From: Bacteroidota bacterium
GTDB taxonomy: Bacteria; Bacteroidota; Bacteroidia; UKL13-3
Length of the DNA stretch: 64,000 nucleotides
Direction: 5' to 3'
Assembly (NCBI GenBank): GCA_030680835.1
Contig: JAUXUD010000062.1
Span: forward strand, 1 to 64,000
Shown: positions 51,430 to 61,459 of the stretch, in pieces
Position numbering within the stretch: position 1 is the stretch's first letter
Layout of the letters: each line of letters opens with the position of its first letter
Notes under the pieces: model-generated
The model's input: the letters and a program-made list of their open reading frames with translations, nothing else
The model's database searches: none
What the model was told of the DNA's origin: nothing
Translations under genes and position numbers: made by a program

Positions 51430-54400
51430 TTACCGCCCCCGGTTCAAAATAACTTTTACCGGATATCTAACCCCAGTAGTTGATTTAATCAACAAATTAT
51501 AAACCCCATCGGCAAGCTCATTCATATTGATTGTGGTTTCGTGGTTCAAACCGCCCACAATTTGTGTAATTACTGTTGAACCCAATAAATTTATTACCTC
51601 AACCGATTCAATATTTATACCGGGTCTGATAGCATTTATTTTTATTGAACCATCCGTTGGGTTGGGATATACTTCAAAAGAATTGCGCTTATTTTCTGCT
51701 TCACTTATTCCCACCACACCCATATCCATCAAATTTGAATATACATGTATCGCACCTGCTTTGTTGCTTGTTGGGTTACAAGTAGCACTAAATACAAGTT
51801 CAATTAAATAACGCATCGTCCCGTTTGGTGCCAACGAATCTGTGAATGAGGTTGCACTCAATGGCAGCTGTTTTATATTTATAAACGGACCTTTGTTTGC
51901 ACTGCGCAAAATATTGTAGCCGCTGGCTGATGATGCACCCGAATAAACATTCCAGTATATGGCATTTCGGTTTGCTTTTATTGCGGTTGCGGTTGCATAT
52001 ATAGTGCGGTGCGTATTGCTTGCCGCTGATTCATTTCCGCACGAATCAATAACCTTTAATTGATAAAAATACGATTGTTTTAACGGTGTAGAAACATTGT
52101 CGGTAAAAGAGCTATAACTATTATAACTCTGGCTGTCGACCAAACTAAACGGGCCGGCAGAATTTGTACTTGCATAAATCTTATAGGATGCAATGCCAAC
52201 CCCTGATGTTTTATTCCATATCACCGTGTTTTTTCCGCTAAAAGTATCAACGGTTACCGCACAAATCTGCTCATTGTTGAATAAGGATTTACTGCCTATG
52301 GTTGCAGAGTCGCTAATACTGCATAAATTACTGTCGCTTACAATAACTTTTATAAAGCCCGGAGCCAAATTACTTAGCGAACTTGTTGTTTGAACCGGAA
52401 TCGTATTCCAGTTATAGGCATAAGGCAAAATGCCTCCCGTTACCGTTATAGATGCAGTTCCATTATTGGCTCCCAGGCAGGATGCGTTGCTGTAATGAAA
52501 TACTTTAGTGAGCAAAGCCGGCTGGCCAATAGCAATATTGCTGGTAACCATACAACCTGTAGAATCCTTGCTTGTAAAGTTATAATTGCCTGCTGTTAAA
52601 TTGGCAAATACATTCGTTGTCAGCCAGGGTCCCGTTCCCATTTTATACTGATACGGGGGTATGGCTCCGCTCGCTGTAATTGTAACATTGCCATCTGCAA
52701 ACCCATAACAAGTCACATCTTTTTTGCTTTCATTTACAAACATTTGAGAAGGTTCTGTTATTGTACCTGTAAAAGTGAGTTCGCAGGCATTCCAGTCTTT
52801 AATGGTAAAAGTATATGCTTTGGGAACAAGATTGTAAAAGGTATTCTGCAAATTATAACTCCCTGCATCCATGCGGTATTGGTATGGAGTATTTCCACCG
52901 GAGGCATACAATATTGCCGAACCATAACTACCATAACAAGCTGCATTTGATAGCTGTAAACTGCCAATCAGTTTGTAATTGGGTTCAGTAATAATAACAC
53001 TGGTACTTGCAGCACAATTGTGCGAATCCAATGCAGAAAAAATATAATTGCCCGCTTTTAAATTTATAAAAACAGCATTGCTCTGAAAACCCGAACCTGC
53101 AATTTTATATAGAAACGGCGGCGTACCATAGTTAACCGCTAAGGTTACCTGAGCGCTCGAATCGCCTTTGCATTTTATGTTTGTATGGCTTGTACTGCTT
53201 AACCCAAAGCTATTTGCCGGTTCTGTTATTGTAAAACTTAAAGTGTCAATGGTATTAAAACTATCCATTACCGTTACCAGATAATTGCCGGCTAAAAGAT
53301 TACTGAATGTACTGTTGTTTTGAAAGGCTCCACTGTTTAACTGATACTGAATAGTTCCCACCCCGCCGGTACTTGTAAAAACAGCTGAACCCGATGAATC
53401 TCCCTTACAGCCAATATTGGTTTTAGTAACCATGCTTAATATAACAAATCGAATGCTTATTGAATCTTCAATAGTGGTTATACCGCAAGACGGGTTGTTT
53501 AGCATCAGCTTAATTTTGTAATTACCACTTGCCGGAAATGTATAACTGTAAATACTGTCGGAATTAAACGTGTTATAAATGCCGCTGCCTGCAATGCTTT
53601 CAATTTTCCATTGAGTTAGTGAGGTTGTATTTGGACTGCTATTGGTTTTTATATATTTAAACCGAACTGAATTTTTTGAAAGGATTGTTTTGTTGATGGT
53701 TGCCTCTGGCAAAACGCTAACATATACAGACACCGAACGAAGCACTTTGGCCGGCAAACTGCAAAACCGGTCTTTGCCCGTTACCGTAAATACATATGGG
53801 GTTAAACTTCCTGCCGTTATGGGAGCCGTCCAGCAAAATTTAAAGCTATCCTGGCGCGGACCATTGGCCTTTCGTGTTGCTGTATTATAAAGCGCCGTAA
53901 ACGTTGCTCCGGGCATGTTTAAATGGGTACTCCAGCTGATGTCGGTGGTATCGCTTATAGTGGCATCTGTTGCAACATAAATTCTGCAAAATCTTGCACC
54001 CGGGCAAATTCTTACTGTGTCGCCGGGATAGCCAAAGCTGCCCAGTAAGACTCCGGTTGAATCGTATTTTTTAAGTGTTACCGCAGAATTGGCCGGACAG
54101 TTTTGACTGTAAATGGTAAAGTCTCTGCGACTTGTTCCCAATAAAGTAGTTACGCCACTTACCTTATTCCATTGTTTCACTTCAATGGCAAGCGGTGCAA
54201 TAAATGTGGTGGTGGGTCTGAATTGAATATCTCCGGTTACTTTGTTAACCCGCATCCCTGTAGGCAATACAGCCGGAGGCGACTGGAGTGGAATACCCAG
54301 ATACGGAAAGGGAGTAGTTGCTCCATAAGGTGAAATATAGGGAACCGTATTCCCATAGCTCGTAAGCGCAGGAGCCAATGCATAGCTTAACGAATCTCCG

Positions 54401-55068
54401 TCGGGATCAACCCCTGCCACGTTTATCGTTTGATCGATTCCATTACAAATTACAAAATCAACCGGGTTGTTAAAAACAGGAGATGAATTACAAGGAGCGG
54501 CACAACGGTTAATGATAATATCTGAATAAAAATTTACGATTGCCGGGTTGCTAACCGTTGTAATATTGGCATTCCGCACGCCTCCGCTATACGCCAGGCG
54601 AACCTGACAGCAATTGGGACTGCTTATGGCAAGCGCAGCCAGACTAATATTTCCTTTAAAGGTATATACTTCAACGCCCGGGGCGAAAGTTCCCGGTGTT
54701 CGGGTGCCGCAGTTGGTACATACCGTTTTTTGAATGCTGCATAATTGCACCACATCAAATGCACTTTGTGCAACCGCTATGCCAAGGCTTTGTACTCCAA
54801 AATTGGTACCACTGCATGGATTGGCAATACCAATGATGCTGAGTGAAATCATGCATGAAGGCGATAAACTGGTAGGGCAATTGGCACAAAGCTGAGCTCC
54901 TGAACAGTCGCGGTAAATTTTTACTGTTACAAAATATACGTTCGGCGTAGCCGTGCATTGATACGACATGTCTACTCCTAGAATGGGAGCATTGAAAGCC
55001 TTTTTAGGAAATAAAAAACAAACTGAAATGCAAGATGCAAGAATCAGATTTTGAATAAAGTTGTTCAT
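51430..55068 (-). CDS. SprB-repeat secreted protein with T9SS sorting domain (paralogue 2)
   Basis: A 1,212-aa protein. Signal peptide of about 27 residues, then the Cys-rich N-terminal module (about 30-545: SYQCTATPNVYFVTVKIYRDCSG, CTNCGTRTPGTFAPGVEVYTF, DPDGDSLSYAL). Five SprB-type repeats fill about 547-920 (NIGCKGDSSGSAVFTSTGG, IKCKGDSSAQVTL, AACYGSYGSAILYASGG, VTCYGFADGNVTI, ASCLGANNGTASI). Two fibronectin-like domains and the sorting domain (VYPNPTDGSIKINAIRPGI) complete it. I replaced the ORF-track GTG start with the ATG (MNNFIQNL) 14 codons later. A likely -7 element (TATATTTG) is at 55091-55098. Confidence 0.9.
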   Translation of the reverse strand: MNNFIQNLILASCISVCFLFPKKAFNAPILGVDMSYQCTATPNVYFVTVKIYRDCSGAQLCANCPTSLSPSCMISLSIIGIANPCSGTNFGVQSLGIAVAQSAFDVVQLCSIQKTVCTNCGTRTPGTFAPGVEVYTFKGNISLAALAISSPNCCQVRLAYSGGVRNANITTVSNPAIVNFYSDIIINRCAAPCNSSPVFNNPVDFVICNGIDQTINVAGVDPDGDSLSYALAPALTSYGNTVPYISPYGATTPFPYLGIPLQSPPAVLPTGMRVNKVTGDIQFRPTTTFIAPLAIEVKQWNKVSGVTTLLGTSRRDFTIYSQNCPANSAVTLKKYDSTGVLLGSFGYPGDTVRICPGARFCRIYVATDATISDTTDISWSTHLNMPGATFTALYNTATRKANGPRQDSFKFCWTAPITAGSLTPYVFTVTGKDRFCSLPAKVLRSVSVYVSVLPEATINKTILSKNSVRFKYIKTNSSPNTTSLTQWKIESIAGSGIYNTFNSDSIYSYTFPASGNYKIKLMLNNPSCGITTIEDSISIRFVILSMVTKTNIGCKGDSSGSAVFTSTGGVGTIQYQLNSGAFQNNSTFSNLLAGNYLVTVMDSFNTIDTLSFTITEPANSFGLSSTSHTNIKCKGDSSAQVTLAVNYGTPPFLYKIAGSGFQSNAVFINLKAGNYIFSALDSHNCAASTSVIITEPNYKLIGSLQLSNAACYGSYGSAILYASGGNTPYQYRMDAGSYNLQNTFYNLVPKAYTFTIKDWNACELTFTGTITEPSQMFVNESKKDVTCYGFADGNVTITASGAIPPYQYKMGTGPWLTTNVFANLTAGNYNFTSKDSTGCMVTSNIAIGQPALLTKVFHYSNASCLGANNGTASITVTGGILPYAYNWNTIPVQTTSSLSNLAPGFIKVIVSDSNLCSISDSATIGSKSLFNNEQICAVTVDTFSGKNTVIWNKTSGVGIASYKIYASTNSAGPFSLVDSQSYNSYSSFTDNVSTPLKQSYFYQLKVIDSCGNESAASNTHRTIYATATAIKANRNAIYWNVYSGASSASGYNILRSANKGPFINIKQLPLSATSFTDSLAPNGTMRYLIELVFSATCNPTSNKAGAIHVYSNLMDMGVVGISEAENKRNSFEVYPNPTDGSIKINAIRPGINIESVEVINLLGSTVITQIVGGLNHETTINMNELADGVYNLLIKSTTGVRYPVKVILNRGR

Positions 55069-55090
55069 AAAAAGAATTAACCCGCAAAAA

Positions 55091-55098
55091 CAAATATA
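55091..55098 (-). promoter_or_regulatory. Candidate -7 element for SprB-like paralogue 2
   Basis: TATATTTG on the minus strand, 22 nt before the ATG at 55068; it overlaps the region of the earlier GTG, supporting the later start. Confidence 0.4.
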
Positions 55099-55163
55099 AT
55101 CACAATCCACTAAAATTTGCGAATTTCACAAAAATTCCTGCAGCTGCTTGTTTCCTGAGTCAA

Positions 55164-58100
55164 TTATCTCCCACGGTTCAGCAATATTTTAACAGGAACC
55201 CGTACACCCGTTTTTGTTTGAATCAGCAAATGATAAACGCCATCAGCCAGTTCATTCATATCAATGTTCGTTTCCCGGTTCAGGCCTTGTACCTTTTGTG
55301 TAATTACCGTTGAACCCAACATGTTTAATACATCTACCGATTCAATATACATACCCGATTTCAAAGCATTTATTGTTATTGATCCCCAGCTCGGATTGGG
55401 ATATACTTCAAATGAATTGAACCTGCTTTCTTCTTCAAAAATTCCCACTACGCCCATATCCATCAAATTGGAATAAACGTGTATCGCACCTGCCTTGTTG
55501 CTTGTTGGATTACAAACCGCACTAAATAGGAGTTCAATTAAATAACGCATGGTTCCATTTGGTGCCAGTGAATCTGTAAATGCAAATGCACTCATTGGCA
55601 ACTGTTTTATGTTTATAAACGGACCTTTGTTTGCACTACGCAATATGATGTATCCGCTTGCCGATACTGCTCCCGAATAGCTATTCCAGGAGAGTGCATT
55701 GGTATTTGGTTTAACTGCAATTGCCGTTGCATAAATTGTGCGGTGCGTAGTACTTGCGGTTGATTCATTTCGGCATGAATCCTGAACTTTTAACTGGTAA
55801 TAATACGATTGTTTTAAAGGTGCTGAAACATTGTCGGTATACGAACTGTATGCATTATAACTCTGACTGTCAACCAAATTAAAAGGGCCAATTACATTTT
55901 CACTTGCATAAATTTTATAAGCTGCTATTCCAACTCCTGAAGTTTTATTCCATATCACTACATTTTTACCGCTAACTGTATCAACAGTAACCGCACAAAT
56001 TTGCTCATTATTATACAGAGGTTTATAGCTAATATTTGCAGAGTCGCTGAGCGTACATAAATTGCTGTCAACCGTCACTACTTTTATTAAGCCGGGTGCC
56101 AGATTACTCACCGAGCTGCTTGTTTGAACCGGTATTGTATTCCAGCTATAGGTATAAGGCAATACGCCCCCCGATAAAATAATGGAAGCCGTTCCGTTAT
56201 TGGCCCCCAAACACCTTGCATTTGAATAGGTAAACTTTTTTGTAAGCGGTGTTGCCGGTCCACTAATGTTCACATTGGTTATAACAGTACATGCATTTGA
56301 ATCGCGGGTGGTAAACGTATAATTACCCGCTGTTAAATTTCCGAAAACATTATTGCTTATAAAAGCCCCTGTTCCCTTTTTATATTGATACGGAGGTATG
56401 GCACCGCTGGCATTCAGCGTTACTTTTCCATCGGTAAATCCGTAACAGGTGATATTATTTTTTATTGCATTTACAATGAGTTGGGTTGGCGAGGTAATGG
56501 TTCCGTAATAGGTGAGTTCGCAATTGTTCCAGTCCTTCAGGGTAAACGTGTAAGCCTTGGGAATGAGGTTGCTAAAACTGTTTACCAAATTATAACTTCC
56601 CCCGTCAATCCTATAGTAGTAAGGTGTGTTTCCGCCCGATGCATATAATGTGGCTGATCCGGTTCCGCCATAACATAAAGGATTTGTTAGTTGCAGACTT
56701 CCATTCAGTTTGTTAGCCGGTTCAGTAATTACCACTACCGTACTGGCTTGGCAATTGTTCGAATCGGCTACAATAAGTGTATTGTTGCCTCCTCTTAAAT
56801 TGGTGAAAATATTGCTGCTCTGGTAGCCTGAACCGACTATCTTATACTGAAAAGGAGGCGTTCCGTTACTTACTGTCAATGTAGCCTGCCCTACAGAATC
56901 TCCCTTGCATTTTAAATTCACAATATTTGAACTCGTTAATCCAATTGCCGTAGCCGGTTCAGTAATGATAAAACTTAAAGTATCTATTGTGTTAAAACTA
57001 TCTCTAACTGTTGCCAGGTAATTTCCGGCAGTTAATTTATCGAACATGCCACTGTTTTGATAAGCTCCGTTGTTTAATTTATACTGAACCGAACCTGCAC
57101 CGCCAACACTTGTTAATTCAACACTTCCACCCGAATCTCCTTTGCATATAATATTTGTTTTGGAAACCAGACTGAGGGTTAAAAAACGCATGTACACAGA
57201 ATCCAGAATTGTTATCAAACCACAATTGGGATTGCTTAATGTTAATCGTATTTTGTAATTGCCACTTACCGGAAATGTATAACTGTTTATGCTGTCCGAA
57301 TTAAATGTGGTATACACATTGCTGCCCTGGGAAGTTTCAATTTGCCATTGGGTGAGCGAAGGGGTATTGGGAATTGTATTTGTTTTTACATATTTAAATT
57401 TTATTGTATTTTTTGATATCAGGATTTTGGAAATCGTAGCCTGTAGCAATTGGTTTACATACACCGCCACCGACCTTAATACTTTTGCGGGCAGGTTGCA
57501 AAAGCGGTCTCTGCCCATTACTGTAAATACATAAGGATTCAAGCTTCCTGCATTGACTGGAGCTGTCCAGCAAAATTTAAAACTATCCAGGCGCGGACCA
57601 TTGGCACTTCGGGTTGCGGTATTATACAGTGCGGTAAAAGAGGCTCCGGTCATACTGGAATTGGTACTCCAGCTTAAATCAGTACTATCACTTTGGGTAG
57701 TATCTGCAGCAACAAAAATGCGGCAAAACCGTTCACCCGGGCATATTCTTACCGAATCGCCCGCGTAACCATAAGTACCCAATGCAATACCCGAAGAATC
57801 ATATTTTAATAATGTTACCGGCGAATTGGCCGGGCAACTTTGACTGTATAGTGTGTAATCCCTTCGGGTAACTCCCATAAGTGTTGCCACCCCGCTCACC
57901 TTTTTCCATTGTCTTACTTCAATTACAAAGGGTGCCATAAAATTACCCGATGGCCTGAACTGTACATCTCCTGTTACGCTGTTAACGCTCATTCCTGAAG
58001 GCAACGTTGCAGGAGGCGATTGGGAGGGAGCCCCCAAATAAGGGAAAGGAGCAATGGCTGTATAAGGGCTCGAATAGGGTACCGATGTATTGTTAAACAT

Positions 58101-58817
58101 AAGTGCCGCAGCCAAAGCATAACTTAATGAATCTCCGTCGGGATCAACAGCAGCCAGGTTAATATTCTGATCCACTCCGTTACAAACAATCACATCCAAT
58201 GGATTATTAAATTGGGGCGAAGAATTGCAGGGTGATGCACAACGGTTAATGCGCAATTCGGTGAAATAATTAACATTACCCGGATTGCTAACTGTAGTAA
58301 TATTGGTACTTCGGGCCTGACCTGTACCATAGATAAGTTTTATCTGACAACAGTTTGGATAATTGGTGGCTAGGGTAACAAAACTCACATTGCCTTCAAA
58401 AGTAAAAACTTCAACTCCCGGCGAAAAAGTACCAGGCGTTCTTGTTCCGCAATTGCTGCAAATTGTTTTTTGCGTATTGCATAACTGAACAATATCATAC
58501 CCGCTTTGTGCCACCAAAAGCGTAATGCCCACGGTGCCAAAATTGGTTCCATTGCACGGACTGGCACCCCCTATAATGTTCAGGTTAATGGAACAGGTTG
58601 CAGGCAAACTCGTGGGGCAGGTAGAACAAATCTGTGTACCCGAAGTACAATCGCGGTAAATTTTTACCCGCACCAGATACACATTTGGCGTGGCCGTACA
58701 CTGATACGACATATCAACTCCAAGTTGATGTCCGCCATAGGTTTTTTGAGGAATGAAACAGAGAAAAGAAACAGAAAGAGAAATCGTGAAAACTGCTTTT
58801 TGTAAAAATCGTTTCAT
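55164..58817 (-). CDS. SprB-repeat secreted protein with T9SS sorting domain (paralogue 3)
   Basis: A 1,217-aa protein, the closest relative of 51430-55068 along its whole length (same module order, five SprB repeats, two fibronectin-like domains and VYPNPSWGSITINALKSGMY in the sorting domain). Signal peptide to about residue 28 (TISLSVSFLCFIPQKTYG). The N-terminal cysteines are conserved, pointing to a disulfide-stabilised domain. The 95-bp gap to paralogue 2 suggests separate transcription from an upstream -7 candidate for each. Together with 44131 it forms a three-member family that arose by local duplication. Confidence 0.9.
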   Translation of the reverse strand: MKRFLQKAVFTISLSVSFLCFIPQKTYGGHQLGVDMSYQCTATPNVYLVRVKIYRDCTSGTQICSTCPTSLPATCSINLNIIGGASPCNGTNFGTVGITLLVAQSGYDIVQLCNTQKTICSNCGTRTPGTFSPGVEVFTFEGNVSFVTLATNYPNCCQIKLIYGTGQARSTNITTVSNPGNVNYFTELRINRCASPCNSSPQFNNPLDVIVCNGVDQNINLAAVDPDGDSLSYALAAALMFNNTSVPYSSPYTAIAPFPYLGAPSQSPPATLPSGMSVNSVTGDVQFRPSGNFMAPFVIEVRQWKKVSGVATLMGVTRRDYTLYSQSCPANSPVTLLKYDSSGIALGTYGYAGDSVRICPGERFCRIFVAADTTQSDSTDLSWSTNSSMTGASFTALYNTATRSANGPRLDSFKFCWTAPVNAGSLNPYVFTVMGRDRFCNLPAKVLRSVAVYVNQLLQATISKILISKNTIKFKYVKTNTIPNTPSLTQWQIETSQGSNVYTTFNSDSINSYTFPVSGNYKIRLTLSNPNCGLITILDSVYMRFLTLSLVSKTNIICKGDSGGSVELTSVGGAGSVQYKLNNGAYQNSGMFDKLTAGNYLATVRDSFNTIDTLSFIITEPATAIGLTSSNIVNLKCKGDSVGQATLTVSNGTPPFQYKIVGSGYQSSNIFTNLRGGNNTLIVADSNNCQASTVVVITEPANKLNGSLQLTNPLCYGGTGSATLYASGGNTPYYYRIDGGSYNLVNSFSNLIPKAYTFTLKDWNNCELTYYGTITSPTQLIVNAIKNNITCYGFTDGKVTLNASGAIPPYQYKKGTGAFISNNVFGNLTAGNYTFTTRDSNACTVITNVNISGPATPLTKKFTYSNARCLGANNGTASIILSGGVLPYTYSWNTIPVQTSSSVSNLAPGLIKVVTVDSNLCTLSDSANISYKPLYNNEQICAVTVDTVSGKNVVIWNKTSGVGIAAYKIYASENVIGPFNLVDSQSYNAYSSYTDNVSAPLKQSYYYQLKVQDSCRNESTASTTHRTIYATAIAVKPNTNALSWNSYSGAVSASGYIILRSANKGPFINIKQLPMSAFAFTDSLAPNGTMRYLIELLFSAVCNPTSNKAGAIHVYSNLMDMGVVGIFEEESRFNSFEVYPNPSWGSITINALKSGMYIESVDVLNMLGSTVITQKVQGLNRETNIDMNELADGVYHLLIQTKTGVRVPVKILLNRGR

Positions 58818-58839
58818 AATCAGATTACATCAGGTCAAA

Positions 58840-58847
58840 CAAAATTA
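58840..58847 (-). promoter_or_regulatory. Candidate -7 element for SprB-like paralogue 3
   Basis: TAATTTTG on the minus strand, 22 nt before the ATG, the same distance as in paralogue 2. Confidence 0.4.
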
Positions 58848-59095
58848 AGTACTATATCCGAATTCCCATGAAAACTTTGAAGATAAAAAGCCTCTTAACC
58901 AAAGTCTTACAATTTTGGATAAGCCCAGGCCGCTTCAAAACCTATAAAACGAATAATCAAAGTATTTGAATCCGCTTTTATAAAAATTCATTTCCGTTCT
59001 TATACTTAACAGCATAAAAACACAGCACAAACCCCTCATGCCAATTAATAATTTGAGATATAGTTTTCAAACCCTTAAATTCGCAGTCCCAAACT

Positions 59096-59167
59096 GGTCT
59101 CGTAGTTCAATGGATAGAATAGATGTTTCCTAAACATTTGATATGAGTTCGATTCTCGTCGAGACTA
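59096..59167 (+). tRNA. tRNA-Arg, anticodon CCT
   Basis: Cloverleaf read by eye: acceptor GGTCTCG with CGAGACT (one G-U pair), D arm GTTC/GAAT, anticodon stem GATGT/ACATT with loop TTCCTAA giving anticodon CCT (reads AGG), T arm ATGAG-TTCGATT-CTCGT, discriminator A. CCA is not encoded. Confidence 0.9.
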
Positions 59168-59183
59168 CAAGTAAAGAAAGAGT

Positions 59184-59230
59184 AACAGAGCGGAGAAAGA
59201 GTGCGAAAGTTCCTGTTGCTCCGCTCTGTT
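59184..59230 (+). terminator. Hairpin downstream of the tRNA
   Basis: AACAGAGCGGAG (59184-59195) pairs exactly with CTCCGCTCTGTT (59219-59230), followed by a T-rich stretch. It probably ends the tRNA transcript. The loop is long (23 nt). Confidence 0.55.
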
Positions 59231-59367
59231 TCTGTTTCTCACCCCTAGTATTCTCTTCGAAAAAATATTATTACTGATAGATTAAACCTGATTTATTTAT
59301 CAGTGACCGGGCATATATTAGGATTCATAGAAATATCTTAATTAAAATTTATTCTTATATTGCAGAA

Positions 59368-59658
59368 ATGTTACAGGCCAAGGATATAGAAAATCGAATT
59401 AGAGACATTAAACCAGTTTTAGAAGCCAGGTTTCATGTAAACAGGATTGGTTATTTTGGGTCATTTGCAAATAATAACAACAATGATGAAAGCGACCTTG
59501 ACTTGCTGGTTGAATTTTCAAAACCTGTTGGATGGGATTTTTTCACCCTTGAAAAATTTCTGGAAGAAAAATTGGGGATTCCAATTGATCTGGTTACTAA
59601 AAATGCACTGAAGGAAAGAATTAAGGAACAAATATTAAATCAGGTAATATACGTTTGA
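59368..59658 (+). CDS. mntA: MNT-type nucleotidyltransferase antitoxin
   Basis: A 96-aa minimal nucleotidyltransferase. The signature is GYFGSFANNNNNDESDLDLLVEF (G-S-x(n)-S-D-x-D), with a third acidic residue in IPIDLVTK. MntA antitoxins AMPylate the partner HEPN RNase to silence it. It overlaps the partner gene by the 4-nt TTGA junction, the standard operon form. Length and start are normal. Confidence 0.88.
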   Translation: MLQAKDIENRIRDIKPVLEARFHVNRIGYFGSFANNNNNDESDLDLLVEFSKPVGWDFFTLEKFLEEKLGIPIDLVTKNALKERIKEQILNQVIYV

Positions 59659-60007
59659 AACCATCAGAAAGAGATCCGGTATTGTTTTTGGAGGATATTG
59701 AACTTTGCATCAGAAGGGTTCAGGAGTATATTGCTGGGCTTTCTTTTCAACAGTTTAAATATGACTATAAAACAGTAGATGCGGTGATTAGGAATTTTGA
59801 AATCATAGGAGAAGCTTCAAAAAATATTCCTAATAGCTTGAAGGAAAAATATTCTGGAGTTCCTGGGATGAAATGTATAGACTCAGAAACAGGATTTCTC
59901 ATGAATATTTTGGAATAGATTATCGAATTATTTGGGAAATTGCCACTACTTACCTTCCCAAAAATCATGAAGAAATTAAAATGATTCTTGGCAAAGAAAA
60001 AAAATAA
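59655..60007 (+). pseudogene. HEPN (DUF86) toxin gene, frameshifted
   Basis: The ORF starts at TTG and reads as a typical HEPN toxin for 72 codons (DPVLFLEDIELCIRRVQEYI, AVIRNFEIIGEASKNIPNSL). At GTTCCTGGGATG one base seems missing (expected CCT-TGG-GAT). In the +1 frame the family continues: DEMYRLRNRISHEYFGIDYR, including the catalytic R-x4-H-x-Y, and ends at a TAA (60005-60007) at the expected length. As written the product stops at 87 aa without its active site. Its antitoxin gene upstream is intact. Confidence 0.85.
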
Positions 60008-60021
60008 GTTTTTATTTTGGA

Positions 60022-60495
60022 TTACGCCTTTTCTGAATTTCCGGAATTGAAAACTAATGGAATTATATTTTCGATAAGTAAAATCTTAATGCCTGTTTCC
60101 CTATAATAAAAATTATGCAGTTCATGAAAGACTTTAATAGTTTTTATTTCATTTTTTAAATAGAAACATTTAAAATGGTTAAAAGAACTAAATCTAATTG
60201 ATAGGTCTCTAAGCTTATAAATTTCAAAAGTCCTTTTAGAAATTATTTTAATAAAACCGGTAGCCAATAAAATACCTTTCCAAATTGGTATTGGTTTATA
60301 TTTACTAAGTGAGACAAAATTATCTACATCATAATCATTATTGGATTTAGTTACTTCACCCATTTCGTTTGCACCGGAATTTTTTTCAGGAATTAACTGT
60401 AAATAATTACCGATTTTTAATTGAAAAAAATCATTTGAGTTCCCTTTTTTGAAATTTAAATTTTTCCATTCAATATTTGACATTTTATTTTTCAT
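60022..60495 (-). CDS. Conserved hypothetical protein of a Bacteroidota family
   Basis: A 157-aa soluble protein without signal or membrane segment. Pieces such as LKIGNYLQLIPE, YKPIPIWKGILLATGFIK and IKVFHELHNFYYRETGIKI resemble a Bacteroidota-restricted group whose members carry a 'IPLTxExLxxxGF ... VHQLQNLYFALTG' pattern and often lie in prophages or accessory regions; this one is a divergent member (His-Glu-Leu-His in place of V-H-Q-L-Q). Function unknown. A second ATG four codons downstream (MSNIEW) is possible. Confidence 0.55.
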   Translation of the reverse strand: MKNKMSNIEWKNLNFKKGNSNDFFQLKIGNYLQLIPEKNSGANEMGEVTKSNNDYDVDNFVSLSKYKPIPIWKGILLATGFIKIISKRTFEIYKLRDLSIRFSSFNHFKCFYLKNEIKTIKVFHELHNFYYRETGIKILLIENIIPLVFNSGNSEKA

Positions 60496-60739
60496 CTTTT
60501 TTCATACGAATTTTAAAACTAATTGGGGCTAATACAATTTTAGTTGTCAATACGCTTGAATAAAATAATTTTGTTGATTGTTTTAAAAGTTGTATCTTGA
60601 TAATTTATAATTAATAATTATAAATGCACAGGTTATGATGTTTTCAAACTTTTTAATCAATCGAATATATTGTTTGGTCCGCCACTACTAATCTCAAACT
60701 TTCAACTCTACAAAAAAAAGTTTACCTACGATATTATAG

Positions 60740-60769
60740 TTTGTCATTATAATTTTTTATTTAGGTTTG
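60740..60769 (+). promoter_or_regulatory. Promoter of the broken gene 60797-61421
   Basis: TTTG (60740-60743), 18 nt, TAGGTTTG (60762-60769), then a 27-nt leader. A full consensus match; otherwise 60496-60796 is empty. Confidence 0.6.
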
Positions 60770-60796
60770 TGCTGCTGTTCTTTTAAAACAAAAGCT

Positions 60797-61421
60797 ATGA
60801 AAAAATTGTTCAGTTCTATCTGCATTGCAGTAATGGCATTGCATGGCTATTCACAAAACATCGGTATTGGTAATACTACACCACAATCCAAACTATCCGT
60901 TGGAGCAAGTTCTCAATTTCAAATTGATAGCATTGGCAACATTAAAAAGATCAATAATATCCCATATTCATTTCCTGCATCTCAAGGAAGCAGTGATCAA
61001 ATATTGACAAATAATGGCAGTGGAAGCTTGAACTGGACTTCAACTAGCGGAACTGCATGGGGTTTAAGTGGCAATACTGGTACAAGTTCAACTACTAATT
61101 TTATTGGAATAAACGATAGTGTTGCTTTGACATTTAAAGTAAATAATAGTCGTGCAGGTTTCATAGACTCGAGTACATATTCTACTTTTTACGGAATTCG
61201 ATCCGGCAATTCTAACACAGGAAACTATAATACTTTAATCGGGTATCAATCACTTTGGATGAACACTTTTGGAATTCACAACACTGGGCTATTTAAATGA
61301 TGGTAAACGATTTGGTTATTATTTTCCAACACTTAGTGTTCAAACTAACACTTATTATTATTTATTCAGGAAAAATTAATGCACGTGTTTTTAGCAGTGA
61401 AAAGGAGGTGTTTATAAGTTA
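60797..61421 (+). pseudogene. Truncated endosialidase/tail-fibre-type secreted protein
   Basis: The frame 60797-61300 encodes 167 aa: signal peptide (LFSSICIAVMALHGYS), then IGIGNTTPQSKLSVGASSQF, FKVNNSRAGFIDSSTYSTF and NYNTLIGYQSLWMNTFGIHN, a pattern of large secreted proteins with 'GxxAL/ xIGYxxL' repeats whose C-terminus is an S74 intramolecular chaperone. It stops just where the repeats should multiply. Up to about 61421 another frame reads KINARVFSSEKEVFIS, phrases usually found shortly before the S74 chaperone. So the middle has been deleted and the end is missing. The ORF-track start was moved to the ATG that begins the signal peptide. Confidence 0.75.
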
Positions 61422-61459
61422 AATTGTGAAACGACCTTGTATCTTCTGTTTTAATCGCC

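Noticed and set aside
59096-59400. Integrative element inserted at tRNA-Arg
   Set aside because: No integrase and no direct repeat of the tRNA 3' end was found within the window.
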